Assembly (NCBI GenBank): GCA_029834535.1
Contig: JAQMWT010000453.1
Coordinates: forward strand, 61,398-125,397
Source of the DNA: Chrysophaeum taylorii
Lineage: Eukaryota; Sar; Pelagophyceae; Pelagomonadales; Pelagomonadaceae
Direction: 5' to 3'
DNA length: 64,000 bases
How positions within the stretch are numbered: position 1 is the first letter of the stretch; each line of letters begins with the position of its first letter. The position numbers were made by a program, and so were the translations under genes. Positions 1-10,941 of this stretch are shown one piece after another. Below the pieces are notes generated by a model. It worked only from the letters and a program-made list of their open reading frames with translations. It was not told the origin of the DNA and made no database searches.

Positions 1-553
1 GGAAAACTGCGCTGGCTTGTGGGCTTGACGGTGGTGTCGTGGTGTCATGGTCTAACGAAGCCTCGTCGTCTAACGTAGCCTCGTCGTCGTAGCTGTCGGC
101 CGCAATGGCCTCCTGGTCGTAGACAATCGCAGTGAGCTGCCCCCATTGCGGTGCGTTGCTGAAGTCCCAGACTGGACAGTCGAGGTCGTGGTTGCATTCC
201 TCGACAATAGGCCCCAAGCCTCGACCGCAAGAGTACGTCGGGCGTCGGCCGCGGCGCCCACCAGCCGTAAACCTGCCGAGGTTGCTGCAGTAGCCGAAGC
301 GACGTCTCCCAGAGGCATCGTTGTAGGCGTATCATCGCCTATGGGTATCGTCCTCGATGCCCGCCAACGCCATGTTAAATACGCCCAGTTCTGGAAGCTC
401 CACGCCGTGCGAGTCCGCGCGAAGTTCAGCCAGGAGTATTTCATCGGAGATCCACTTCCCGCGGGTGTCTATGCGTCGCGCAGCGGTCACAAGCGCGTCA
501 TTGATCACCTTTCTTGGCATCGCGTACGGCGTGTCTTGAACGACAAGGTTCAA
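1..553 (-). pseudogene. Unrecognised coding relic, interrupted by TGA
   Basis: One minus-strand frame reads as protein-like sequence from about 553 to the left edge, broken by a single in-frame TGA at 332-334. The upstream part contains a charged, leucine-rich stretch (RIDTRGKWISDEILLAEL); the part after the stop has several cysteines, then an acidic D/E-rich tail with repeated aspartates. No family was recognised. It may be a decayed gene, or a real gene whose stop reflects an intron or sequencing error. It continues off the window, so length cannot be judged. Confidence 0.3.
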
Positions 554-635
554 CCCAAAATTGAGTTCTTTAGGAGAAAGGATCCACGGTGCAGCCCTGG
601 AAGCTTCATTATTTATTTTTCATGCGCGACTCATA

Positions 636-674
636 ATAACGCTCCGTCTGCGCCCCCGGCCATACCCCGTCCCA
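636..674 (-). repeat. 39-nt core shared with a SINE-like insertion at 20.9 kb
   Basis: This stretch is nearly identical to 20904-20942, inside the 292-bp insertion in the copia element. The two share 24 consecutive identical bases (651-674 against 20919-20942) and differ at a few positions before them. On the minus strand the segment here is followed within about 40 nt by an AT-rich run, which could be the tail of a short retroposon. It may mark a second, truncated member of the same family. Confidence 0.4.
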
Positions 675-950
675 TTGTTCACGATTTCTGGGTACCGGTA
701 AAAAAAATGTCTGCGTTGGACAGACAACTCTCGTCTTGTGGTAATAAACACGCCTGTTCTTTCGGCTATGGGATGTGTTTGCTTCGTTCTCTTCACGGCG
801 CTGGCTAGGGCTGCTAATAACATGTAAGGTGTGGGCCGTTGTCTCCACGACTGACAGCCCTGGTCTTGTGGTACGGAGCTTGGTCAGCCATTACGGCGTT
901 GGGGTCAACGTGGCAAGCGCCAAGACAGTCAATCGCGAGATGGAGGAATC

Positions 951-2099
951 TTGGGGAATTATGTCCTCGACCATAATAAGTCCGTGGTGTACTTGAAAGC
1001 TTCGTCGTGTTCGTCGCACGAGATCTCCGCGCATCTTAAAGAAGGAAATGCGAATCGAAAGAATATCGTTTATCTCGTTGCGATCGAGCGGGGTGCCGAA
1101 TTCATCGTCGACCTCGAAAACACGGCCGAAGTGTATGCGTACGAAGACATCGGATCCGTCGTCAGTGGTTGCACTGCGATTCATGACGTCGTTTCGAGAC
1201 GGCCGTGGGTAGTGAACGGGCCGACGGCGGCGCCGCGAAACGCGAGCGGATTGGCGTTTGCGAACCTCGCGCCGTACTTCGACCCGCTCTCGGACGAGGG
1301 GGCGTTAGTTACACCCGTACAGATTACCGAGCGACGTGGTTGTCGGGGACGTGGTGATACAGGACGCGGCACCTGATCAAACGAAGAAAAAGATCGCTAT
1401 CGTCCACTCGATCACGGACAACAAACGGCGAGACGTCATCGACGAGCGCGCGATGGCATCGCGTGGGTTACCAAGCGCGACGGCTGCGTCGTACTAGACG
1501 ACGGCGTCTTTGAGGCCTGGAATGCTCGGAGCACCGCGTTCGGTCGTGTCGCGTTCTTCGCGCTGTTGTTGCTGGCCAAAACCGCGGCCGGGGCGGAGCT
1601 ACGCGGTGACGAGGTTACTGCGGTCGACGAATTTGGGCCATTGCGATCACGGCGGCTGAGACGCGTGATGACATTCTACGGCTGCCCTGAAGCTACGTTT
1701 CCGTTGACGCGCGACGAATTTACTGTCACAGAGAAGACAGCAATAATCGTTTCTCTCGTCCTTGATTATTGTTTTGACGCATCGCGCGGCGCGAGCTCGG
1801 CGGTGCTCCAGATCATCAAGAACGAGTCGGCGGATGATGACGACCTCGTTAAAGCGTGGGTCCGCGATCTCGAGCGTCTCGGCTACGAATGGCCCCCGTT
1901 CGTAGCGTCGCGGTGTCGTCGTTCGCTAACAGTGCGCAAAGGAGAACAGTCCGAGCATGCCGCGGGCGACGACGCGAGCCAAGGTACCACCAATACGGCC
2001 CGAATAATCAATTTTATCAGTTCGGATACCACGACGCCGAGCAGGCTGCAGCGTGCAAATGTGTCTACGTCCTCAGCAAGTTCTATGCGTCTAGCATAG
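951..2099 (+). pseudogene. Unrecognised coding relic with frameshifts
   Basis: Protein-like sequence runs on the plus strand but changes frame twice, near 1335 and near 1450, then stays open from about 1452 to 2099. The last segment has a short hydrophobic run (AFFALLLLAKTA) and an acidic helix (NESADDDDLVKAW). No conserved domain was recognised. Frame changes at places that do not look like introns suggest decay. It lies just upstream of the O-fucosyltransferase-like relic and could belong to the same decayed gene, but nothing joins them directly. Confidence 0.3.
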
Positions 2100-2109
2100 A
2101 TGAGCGCGT

Positions 2110-2826
2110 ACCGCGCTACTAACCTGAAGAAGTGTTAGACATCCCGCGCTGTTGCGACGCGAGAGCTCAACATCACAACAATCTCGGCTAATACTTTTTC
2201 GAGCGATACAAATCAAATTTCCGAGTCACCGAAAGATCTGGATGGAATACGTACCTCGACGAGCGTTTGGAAGCAGCACACCTTACCTCGCGGGATGGCC
2301 GCCCACCGTTTTTCGCGGACCATCGTCGACATCGCCTCGCCCGCGCTCAACCAAGCCGAAATTATGACCAACACATCATCGCCCGGTTATATGTGCGTAC
2401 ACTTGCGTCGCGAACAAGAGTGGTTCAGCCCAAATCCCGGAACCCACGAGGACTGCAAGAAGCGCGCCTGCTTGTAGTGCTTGTAGACCCGGAGTGTCGT
2501 CGCCGTCATCCGGAACGTCGCGTTACAAACTCGTCAACGAACGATCTACATCGCCACCAATGCCATCGCCGGCAAAACGAGCTACTACCAGAACACCCTC
2601 AAAACCCGGTTCAATCTGAGTGCTGTCACCTCGGACTTCCCACCATTCAAGCGCGCGTTCTCTGAGCTTGACGACTTCGCGCTCTCGGGGGTTGTTGTCG
2701 AGCAACAAATTTGCTATATTATGGACGACGTCTTTGTCGGGAGCATCGGGTCGACCTGGACTGGCACTGTTGACGCGCGTGGGCGAGAATCGCGACTGGC
2801 GTGCCTTTCCGACAAAGCTGACTTAG
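2110..2826 (+). pseudogene. Decayed O-fucosyltransferase-like (GT-B) gene
   Basis: Three patterns in order suggest a GDP-fucose O-fucosyltransferase-type GT-B fold: a donor-binding-like strand with arginines (PGYMCVHLRREQEW, about 2381-2422), a strand resembling YIATN (about 2547-2561), and a C-terminal block resembling the family signature for a glutamine, an 'iC' pair, a phenylalanine-glycine turn and S-T-W (about 2700-2780). Two TAG stops at about 2476 and 2485, and frame changes upstream, break it. Family enzymes move fucose from GDP-fucose to proteins or glycans in the ER/Golgi. This copy is unlikely to make an active enzyme. The assignment rests on motif spacing read by eye. Confidence 0.42.
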
Positions 2827-2829
2827 CCC

Positions 2830-3109
2830 GCGCTGGCCGTCAATGAGAAAAGTGCACTGAGCGTCGACATCACGCTCGTGTCGCACACAAACTACAGGTC
2901 CATATCGAGAACGAGAGATAATCTAGTCGTAATTATTTACTCCGCGAAGAGCAGAGGCGCACATGGTGATTGTGGTTAGAGCGTGTAAAATAGCGACGAC
3001 GGACGAAAACAACAACCAATGTCCCTATCCTGTCGAAGAACGAGAGAGCGTACTCTTCTTCCTCTTCCCTTCTCAGACAAAGACGACGACGACGACGACG
3101 ACGGCCCTT

Positions 3110-3142
<33 letters not shown>

Positions 3143-3324
3143 TCCCATTATTCACGAGAATACAATAAAAGGTGAGTGCGTGGCAGGAGGAGGACAGACA
3201 CAGGGGCTTTGAGATGGCGGCGTATTCGGCGGCGGATCTCAATATTCTTCGGAGTCGTGACGGCGGAAAGTCGGGTGGGTGACGTCCCGTCCTTAAAGAG
3301 AGGGAAAAGAGCGAAGTTGGTAGG
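2830..3324. other. Intergenic; triplet microsatellite
   Basis: No gene is seen. A run of GAC triplets followed by GGC triplets occupies about 3083-3141. The segment lies 3' of the minus-strand H+-ATPase gene and probably holds its 3' UTR and terminator. Confidence 0.5.
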
Positions 3325-6135
3325 TTAGACGACGCCCGCGCCATTTTTGGCCTTTGGCACGGGCGCGGTGCCATCGGCGGCGGAGTCGGTCGTGCAGGCG
3401 TTGAAAGTGAAGACGCGTCCGATGGCGGCGCCCGTGTCTCGAAGGAAGGCGTAGCCGGCGTCGATGTCGGGGAGCGCCAGGGTGTGCGGGGCGTCGACGG
3501 GGGCGTGGGCGGCCGTCGACTCTGCGGTGCGGACGCCGATGTTGGATGGTTGAGGCGGGAAGAAGTTCTCCACGGTCATTGTGAGGGGTATCTTGAGCAA
3601 GTCGATGATGACAAACCAGATGATGTCGTAGAGCCAGACGACGGCGGCATCTCCCGGAGAAATTTTTGGACCGAGGAGCCCAGTAGTGACGAGCAAGGTG
3701 ACCGCGACGTTGGCCACGACGACGGAGAGGACGAGGGATGTGATCGGTCGAGACGAGTAGAAGGGGGCCTCGGGGACGCGCGTGATGAAGATCATTGCCT
3801 CGATCGCGATGGAGATTTGGAGGTAGAGGAGGGACTGGGTGTAACGGTCGGATTCTCGGAACTTTGAGGAGGGTGCCAAGATGAACTTGCCGAAGAAGTA
3901 GAAGAGAAGGGATTCGAGGGTCATCAGGATCCCAAAGACGGTCGAGATGCGAAGGAGGCGGTTAATTGTCGGTTGGTCGGGCGATCTCGAGGGAATGACG
4001 TTGTCGTACGAGATGGTGATCATGGTGAGATCGTTGAAGAGGGCCAGCAAGATGATGTAGAGGGCCTTGATGGTCTGATCGACCGTGAAGATGAGGATTG
4101 AGAGGACGAGGACGATTTGAATTGTCGCCGATATGCGGTAGAGGACGTAGCTGTTGACGCGCTGGAAAATCTTTCTCGACTCGAGGACGGCCGTGAAGAT
4201 GGGCGCGAGGCCCTCGGTGGTAAGAATGATGTCCGCCGCCGAGCGCGCCGCGTCCGTCGACCCCTCGACAGCGATGCCGATGTGGGCTTGCTTGAGAGCG
4301 GGCGCGTCGTTGACGCCGTCGCCCGTCATGCCGACGATGTAGTTGAGCGACTGGAGGACGCGGACGACGTCGTTCTTGTCTCGAGGCATGACTTGCGCGA
4401 AGCCGTCGGCGTCGCGCACGAGGATGTCTTTTTCGTCGCTCTCGCGACCCGTGAGCTTCTCGCGATGGAGAATGTTGTCCCCCAGCCCGATGAGGCGCGC
4501 GGTCTCCGAGGCGATGTTCTGGTGATCGCCGGTGATCATCTTGACCGCGATGCCGCACTGCTTGATCTGCTCGATCACCCACTTGGTGTCGTCGCGCGGC
4601 GGGTCGAGCATAGGGACGATCCCGGCGAACTCCATCGTCCATCCCCCCGAGCGCGTCTGAGTGCCGACGGCGACACCGAGCGTCTTGTAGCCCTTGAGCG
4701 ACATCTCCTCGTCGACCTTCTCGACCGTCGCGCGCACCTCTTTCGCGTTCGAGCACGTCCACGCGTCGCCGCCGTCGTCGCCCGTCTCCAAAATTTTGTC
4801 GAGGAGGCCCTTGGACACCTTTATGTCGCCTTGGCTGGTGTGCGTCGCGTAGGCCACGGTCCGCTTGACCTCGGGCGTGAAGCCCACGAATTTCGTCACG
4901 TTGTAGCACTTGATGCGGGCGTCGTAATCGTCGAACGTATCCTTATAACTTCGGAGCATAGCCACGTCGATCGGATCGTCGTCGGCGTGGGGGTTCGAGG
5001 CTACGGCCGCCCACTCCAAAATTTGGGCCTTGGTATACTTGGGGGTGGTCCAAATCTGGTCGTAAAACACCTGGATCTTGGCCGTCGTCAAAGTGCCCGT
5101 CTTGTCCGAGCATAGCATGGTCATCGACGCGATCTCTTGCATCGCCGTCAAGTGCGTGACGATCGCCTGTTGCTTGGCCATCTCCCCCGCGCCCAGCGCC
5201 AGCGTCACCTGCATCACGACCGGAAGCGCCACGGGCACCGAGGCGATAAGGATCGCCAGACACGCCGTCAGAATTTCGATCGTCTCCTCGCCGCGCTTGA
5301 GCTCGACCAAAAAAATAGCCACCAAAAAGAGGACGGCCACGGCCATCACCAGCTCGCACACTTCGATGATCGACCGCTCGAAGACGCTCTGCGTTGGCTT
5401 GGTCGACTGCTGCATAAGCAGCGTCGCGCTCCCCATCTCCGTGAAGATGCCCGTGCGTTGCACAAGCAAGTACGAGTTTCCCGAGACGACCATGCATCCG
5501 CTCAGGACGCGACGATTCCCTTTGGAATCAGGGTACTTTCGCGGAAACGGCTCGCCCGTCAACGCCGCCGTGTCGACGGACATGGGGTCGCCGTCCAGCC
5601 AATCGACGTCGGCGGGTACCGAATCGCCGCCCCTCAAGAATATGATGTCGCCCGGAACGAGCGACGCCGTCGGCAGCTTGACGAACTCTCCGTTTCGCTT
5701 CACCGCCGTCATCGGCGACAACGCCGACTTGATTCCCTCCACCTTCAATAGCGCCTCGTACTCCTCGTAAAATCCGATCGACGCGTTTATGGTCAACAAC
5801 ACGCCGATAATCGCAAAGTCCTCCCATTCTTGTACGGCCGCCGCGAGCGTCATCGCGATTTCGATCATTATCGCCATCGACGACGTCAGCTGCTTGAGCA
5901 AAATCGTGTACCACCGCACGACCTTCTGCGGAATTTCGTTCGGCCCATACGCTTCCAGCTTTTCCGCCGCCGTCCCAGAATCCAGCCCCTTCATCAGGTC
6001 CTTCACCAGCTCCGGTTTTATCTCGATCTCCTGCTCGGGATCCATCGGGGCGTCCCCGCAAATGTCGCAGATGTAGTCATCTACGCCGCCCCCGCTCGAT
6101 ACCAACGGCTCCTTCTTCGGCGCCTCCTTCTCCAT
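3325..6135 (-). CDS. P-type (P3A) plasma-membrane H+-ATPase
   Basis: 936 residues from the ATG at 6133-6135; the adjacent GTG codon upstream is not needed. P3A pumps use ATP to export protons and energise the plasma membrane. Visible in order: a short cytosolic N-terminus with two CxxC-like cysteines; two membrane helices (residues about 78-125); the actuator domain with TGEP (about 194-197, where TGES is usual); helices 3-4 with a proline-rich VPVALP turn (about 300-305); the phosphorylation site CSDKTGTLT with the catalytic aspartate at about 344; the hinge TGDGVNDAPALKQA; and six C-terminal membrane helices. Length fits fungal, plant and protist H+-ATPases (about 900-950 residues). The cytosolic tail after the last helix lacks the long autoinhibitory R-domain of plant pumps. 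No intron is needed. The closest alternative is another P3-type cation pump. Confidence 0.95.
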   Translation of the reverse strand: MEKEAPKKEPLVSSGGGVDDYICDICGDAPMDPEQEIEIKPELVKDLMKGLDSGTAAEKLEAYGPNEIPQKVVRWYTILLKQLTSSMAIMIEIAMTLAAAVQEWEDFAIIGVLLTINASIGFYEEYEALLKVEGIKSALSPMTAVKRNGEFVKLPTASLVPGDIIFLRGGDSVPADVDWLDGDPMSVDTAALTGEPFPRKYPDSKGNRRVLSGCMVVSGNSYLLVQRTGIFTEMGSATLLMQQSTKPTQSVFERSIIEVCELVMAVAVLFLVAIFLVELKRGEETIEILTACLAILIASVPVALPVVMQVTLALGAGEMAKQQAIVTHLTAMQEIASMTMLCSDKTGTLTTAKIQVFYDQIWTTPKYTKAQILEWAAVASNPHADDDPIDVAMLRSYKDTFDDYDARIKCYNVTKFVGFTPEVKRTVAYATHTSQGDIKVSKGLLDKILETGDDGGDAWTCSNAKEVRATVEKVDEEMSLKGYKTLGVAVGTQTRSGGWTMEFAGIVPMLDPPRDDTKWVIEQIKQCGIAVKMITGDHQNIASETARLIGLGDNILHREKLTGRESDEKDILVRDADGFAQVMPRDKNDVVRVLQSLNYIVGMTGDGVNDAPALKQAHIGIAVEGSTDAARSAADIILTTEGLAPIFTAVLESRKIFQRVNSYVLYRISATIQIVLVLSILIFTVDQTIKALYIILLALFNDLTMITISYDNVIPSRSPDQPTINRLLRISTVFGILMTLESLLFYFFGKFILAPSSKFRESDRYTQSLLYLQISIAIEAMIFITRVPEAPFYSSRPITSLVLSVVVANVAVTLLVTTGLLGPKISPGDAAVVWLYDIIWFVIIDLLKIPLTMTVENFFPPQPSNIGVRTAESTAAHAPVDAPHTLALPDIDAGYAFLRDTGAAIGRVFTFNACTTDSAADGTAPVPKAKNGAGVV

Positions 6136-8023
6136 CACTCAACAAAAAGAGGTGATGACGACGACGATACTTCGTAAGCTCGACGACCAGCTGATGACGT
6201 CTTCGCGCGTTTCCGATTCGAAATAAAAAAAAGGAACACGCCAGAAACGCCACAAAGGAACGTCACCTAAAAAGTAATTGCCGCTGATCTTCTTGTTGCG
6301 GCCGCTGGTCGTGGTCGTGGCCACTATACTATGACGCCACGCGGAAATCGAAACGTTCCATGGTCTTTGGGACCTGACGCAGAAAAGACGCAACGGCACG
6401 ACTCGTGGACGATCGAATGGACGAAACGAAAGAAAGAAACTAGGATTTCATTCAGGACCGACTCGACGAACGACAGGCACTTACTTGCTACTCCCCGCCT
6501 CGTCCTTCTCCTCGTCGTCGTCTTCGTTAAGGGGGAAGCATGCGAAGATGTTCACCACCACCGCTACCACCACCACCACCACCACATGATGCGGACCACC
6601 AAATACAGCGAGGGCCTTCTGTCGGACTCCTTCCTGAGCGAATCATCGGAGCGCAGTGGGGGCTCCCACTGCGCCGGTCGATAGCGCCAATCCCGCAGGA
6701 CCTCGCTCCGCCTTGCGAGTGGCGTTTGAAGCAGGACGCTACTCCGAATGGGTCGAGCTGTGTCTTTCTCATCGGTCGATTCTTAGTTCGATGGAGCAGA
6801 GGCCGAACCGACGAAATAACGACCTCGCATAGTTGCTGTTACCATTGTGGGAACCATATCTCACAATGGAATGGGGCTCCAAAGGAAGACGAGAGTGCGC
6901 GAAGAAAGCAGCAAGAATTGAGTATTCGAGGGAGAGGCAGCTAGCTAAACGTGGTCCACCACGCACCCTTTTCTGAGTGACTTGGTCGTTTCTGACATCG
7001 CCCTCGGCTATTTATTGTCAGGATGATGATGCTTCATCTTATCATTCAAGAGCCCCACCACCACCGCCACGGTGAACGCGATCATCACTACTGCCCGCCT
7101 CGTCTTCCGGCATTGGTTCTTTTATCCAAGCGCGGACCTCGTCGCAATCAATCTACGTCGCGCCACTCATATTTTTGCGCCCACTTTCAAGAGAACCGTC
7201 GGGTGCCTTACTGGAGCCGCCGGAATTTCGGCGGAAAGCACGCAAGTTCAACGACCGCCTGGTTTCTCGAGTTGGCCAAACGGCCTTCATTCACCCCCCG
7301 GGACGTACGGACGGACGGACGGACGGACACCCGTCTTCACGTGCCCCCCACTGGAGGATCTCGAAATGTCCGTGTTGAACTGCTACGCAGCTTTTCCTCG
7401 ACCCACTTGCACGTTTTTGCGCGCCACCCCCCCATTGATATCTCGAGAGGTGACCACTCGTTTTTACGTCCCACATTGTATACGTTCGCAGCAGGCGGCT
7501 ACATATTGGAAAGGAAAGTCCGAGGTGGTATAGCATCCGCGCGTTCGTTCGTCCCAATAGCACCCACTCGCGCGCGTGGGGTAGCCGGCGCAAGCGCTTG
7601 AATTTTTTTTTCAAGCGTCATTCGAGCCAGTTGATCAACGAGCGCAAGGATATAGTTAAGTTGGAAAGTTTCGATACATTTCGTTGCTTCCGGTCGCACA
7701 CTACGCGAAAGCGCTATTTATTTATTACTACTGTCGGTCGATTTGGGGATTTTTGTTTTCCCAAACATCATCAGCCTGTCGTGGTGGTGGTCGGAGACGC
7801 CGACATTTTTGTCTGTTTGTCTTGGAAGAACCTGGTTATGAATTTCGGCGTGGTGTTATTGGCCTAGGACGTGATGTGCTTCTCTGAACGAGCGCTCTGA
7901 GAGCCTCATCATCATCATCATCATCATCATCATCGGTGGAGACCCGAAATTGAGGGTAAGGTAAAATATTATTATACGGTTGTGAGGGTTAAGGTAAGTT
8001 AGTAGTAGTCAGCGAGATAGCAA
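6136..8023. other. 1.9-kb intergenic between divergent ATPase and VPS35 genes
   Basis: This holds the two 5' regions; I see no convincing gene, although several open frames exceed 60 codons. It contains an interrupted GGAC tandem run (about 7306-7328), a small hairpin with an 8-bp stem and a loop of Ts (7595-7617), and a CAT microsatellite (about 7907-7934) about 90 bp before the VPS35 start. A GTAAG followed by TAG-type acceptors just before the VPS35 start (about 7993-8020) could be a 5'-UTR intron but is too weak to call. Confidence 0.5.
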
Positions 8024-10649
8024 ATGGCCGCCCCCGGCAGCAGCGATTTGGACAACCAGGAGGCGTACCTGAAGGAGGCGACGCGGAAGGTGAAGGAGCA
8101 GGGGTTCTTCATGAAGCGATGTATGGATTCGTCTGATCTGAAGGGTGCTCTGAACCACGCGTCGGACATGCTCCGGGAGCTTCGGACGGGCGTGCTGACC
8201 CCGCGGAACTACTACGAACTCCACATGAAAACGCTAGACGAGTTGCATCACCTCGACGACTTTTTCGGGCAACTATGCAAGGACGGGACGAAGACGGCGT
8301 CGGAACTGTACGAACAAGTGCAAGCGTGCGGGGACGTGTTGCCGCGGTTGTACTTGCTGATCACGGTCGGGGCGACGTACATCGAGACGCGCCAGGCGCC
8401 CGCCAAGGACATATTGAATGATCTGGTGGAGATGGCCAAGGGTGTCCAGCATCCGATGCGCGGGCTGTTTCTGCGGAATTACCTGTCCCACGCGTGCCGC
8501 GACAAGCTGCCCGACACGGGTTCCAAGTTTGAGGGTCAAGGCGGCGACGTGTCGCACGCCGTCGACTTCGTGCTGCGGAATTTTAGCGAGACGAACCGGT
8601 TGTGGGTGCGGATGCAGAATCAGGGGCCTTCGAAGGAACGGAAGCGGCGCGAGAAGGAGCGGCAGGACCTCCGGATTCTCGTCGGGACGAACTTGGTGCG
8701 GTTGTCGCAGCTGGAGGGCGTCGACGTCGAGCGGTACGTCCAAGCCGTGCTCCCGAAATTGTTGGAGCAAGTGGTCAACTGCAAGGACTCGATCGCCCAG
8801 CCGTACCTGTTGGACTGCATCATCCAGGTCTTTCCCGACGAATTCCACCTCGCGACCTTGGACAGTTTTTTGGAGACGTGCACGCAACTCCGCGACAAGG
8901 TGAACGTGCGGGTCATCTTGGAGGCGATGATGAAGCGCCTCGCGGCCGGGGCGCGCGACGCCCAGTCCTCGTCGAGCGGCGAGGCGGTCGCGCGGACCCC
9001 CCCAAAAGCCTTCGCGGCCTTCAACTCCTGCGTGACAAAGTTGCTCGAGGAAAAGAAGGGAGCGATCGAGTTGGCCGAGCTGCTGAGGCTGCAGGCCGCG
9101 TTGTTGGAGTTTGCGCTCGAGTGCTACCCGGGGCGCCTCGATTACGTCAACCACTGTTTCGGCACCTGCGCGGCAGTGCTGCGCCAGGACCCGCCGCGCA
9201 CCGAACCCCTCGACGACACCGAGGCCGAACAGCTCGAGCGCGTTCTCGCGCTCCCTCTCGCGCCGTCGGGAGGCCTCGGCGGCGTCCTCGAGCTGACCTT
9301 GTTTGGCGAGCTCGTCGAGTACCTCCCGTGGCGCCGCCGACGCGACGTGTCGCTCGGGGTCGTTCGCGCCGTCCTCGGCGCCGGCGAGCCCTTGGATTCG
9401 GTCGAGAGCGTCGAAAAGCTCTTCAGCATGATCGGCCCGCTCCTGCGCGACGGGCCCGACGACGCGACGGGCGGCCAGCAGCAAAAATCGTCGGCGACTT
9501 CCGACGCGGTGCCCGACGAGGCCACCGAGCAGCTCCTGGTCGCGCGGCTCTCGCACCTCTTTCAACACGACGACACCGACGCGCTCTTCCGGATCTTTGG
9601 GGCGGCGCGCCGACACTTTGGCCAGGGCGGCATCGACCGCGTCCGGTACACGCTCGTGCCGCTCGTCTTTCGCGCGCTCGCGCTCGCGCGAGCGGTCAGG
9701 GCCGTCGAAACGAAGATAGCCGAGCAGCAAGCCGAGGAACAGGCCGAAGAGAATAAAAAGCCGGCCGAGGAACCTCCCCCCCCGACCGAAAAAGAGCCCG
9801 CCGAGAAAACGACAGACGGAGAAGAAGAGGAGGCCCCCGAGGAAGAGGAGGAGGAGGCACCGGCGGCAGCGGAGGCACCGGCGGCGACGACCGAGGAGCG
9901 TACAACCATCAAGCCCCCGCAGTATTCGTCGCGCAAGGTGTTCCAGTTCGTCCACGAGATTGTGACGGCGATGGCGGGGTCGTTCCCGTCGCTGTCGCTC
10001 AACTTGTTCCTCCAGTGCGCCCAGGAGGCGGACAAGTGCGGGTTCAAGGCGATCGCCTACGAGTTCGTGAGCCAAGCGTTTATCATCTACGAAGACGAGC
10101 TCCCCGATTCCAAGGCGCAGCTCCGCGCGCTCCACTCGATGGTCGGCTCGCTACTGTTATCGCGCGGCTTCGACGACTCTGACTACGACGCGCTCGCGAC
10201 GAAAACCACCCAGTACGCGGCCAAACTTCTCAAAAAGCCCGACCAGTGCCGCATGGTCGCGACCTGCAGCTTGCTTTTCTGGTCGGATGATCCTTCGCGC
10301 GTCCGCGACGGCAGGAGAGTCCTCGAGTGTCTACAGCGCTCTCTGAAAATCGCGGACGCGTGCATGACCTCTTCCTCGCCCCCGATCCATCTCTTCGTCG
10401 AGATCCTCGACCACTACGTCGCACACTTCGAGAAAAAAAATCCCATGATCACGCCAAAGTACATCCAAGGTCTCGTTGCCCTCATCAACGGTAAGATGGT
10501 GTTTTGCCAACGCCCTACTTATCGTCCGTCTCCCCGCCGCAGAGCACATCGACAACATGGACCGCGTCGACGGCAGGGCCGACCTCGAGGCCCACTACCG
10601 CAACACGCTCGCGAGGATCAAGGCCAAAGAGATCATTCCGCTCCCGTGA
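8024..10649 (+). CDS. VPS35: VPS35, retromer cargo-recognition subunit (one 52-nt intron)
   Basis: 857 residues after removing a GT-AG intron at 10491-10542, which joins an LIN codon run in frame to EHIDNMD near the C-terminus. Without the splice the frame diverges from the family. VPS35 is the alpha-solenoid core of retromer, which retrieves receptors from endosomes to the Golgi or plasma membrane. Diagnostic blocks: an N-terminal EATRKVKEQGFFMKRCMD segment, the PRLYLLITVG motif for VPS26/membrane-side contact (about residues 105-114), RGLFLRNYL (about 147-155), and FQFVHEI then AYEFVSQAF in the C-terminal half. A low-complexity insert rich in Glu, Ala and Pro lies at about 565-630, between helical repeats; most relatives are shorter (about 790 residues). 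The ATG at 8024 begins directly at the family N-terminus. Confidence 0.95.
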
Positions 10650-10941
10650 TGTCGCCGAGTAACGAGTTTTAAGTTTCAACAGCCTTTTTCCTCACCGCGC
10701 CTCGACGAGAAGGCAGGCAGGCCCCTCCCGCGCTCGACCACCCCCGTCCTCTAACTTTCTTCGCGGCCGCTTCTTTTTCTTCGCGAGGAGAGCCCCAAGG
10801 CAAGGCAAGGCATAGCAACCACCACCACCCACAAGGAGACATATAATATATTGCGGATATTTCTTACATACTTACTGACTTGACTTACTTACGCGCGTCC
10901 GAAATCATATCATCATCACGCTGCTCCTGGAAATATGAGTG
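10650..10941. other. Convergent 3' intergenic
   Basis: Space between the VPS35 stop and the 3' end of the minus-strand oxidoreductase gene. No gene seen; probably both 3' UTRs. Confidence 0.5.

Noticed and set aside
7595-7617. Small hairpin with T loop as an RNA gene or terminator
   Set aside because: Only an 8-bp stem and no gene directly upstream on either strand; likely chance.
8273-10135. 620-codon open frame on the minus strand across the VPS35 gene
   Set aside because: It is the antisense shadow of a clear VPS35 coding region in GC-rich DNA.
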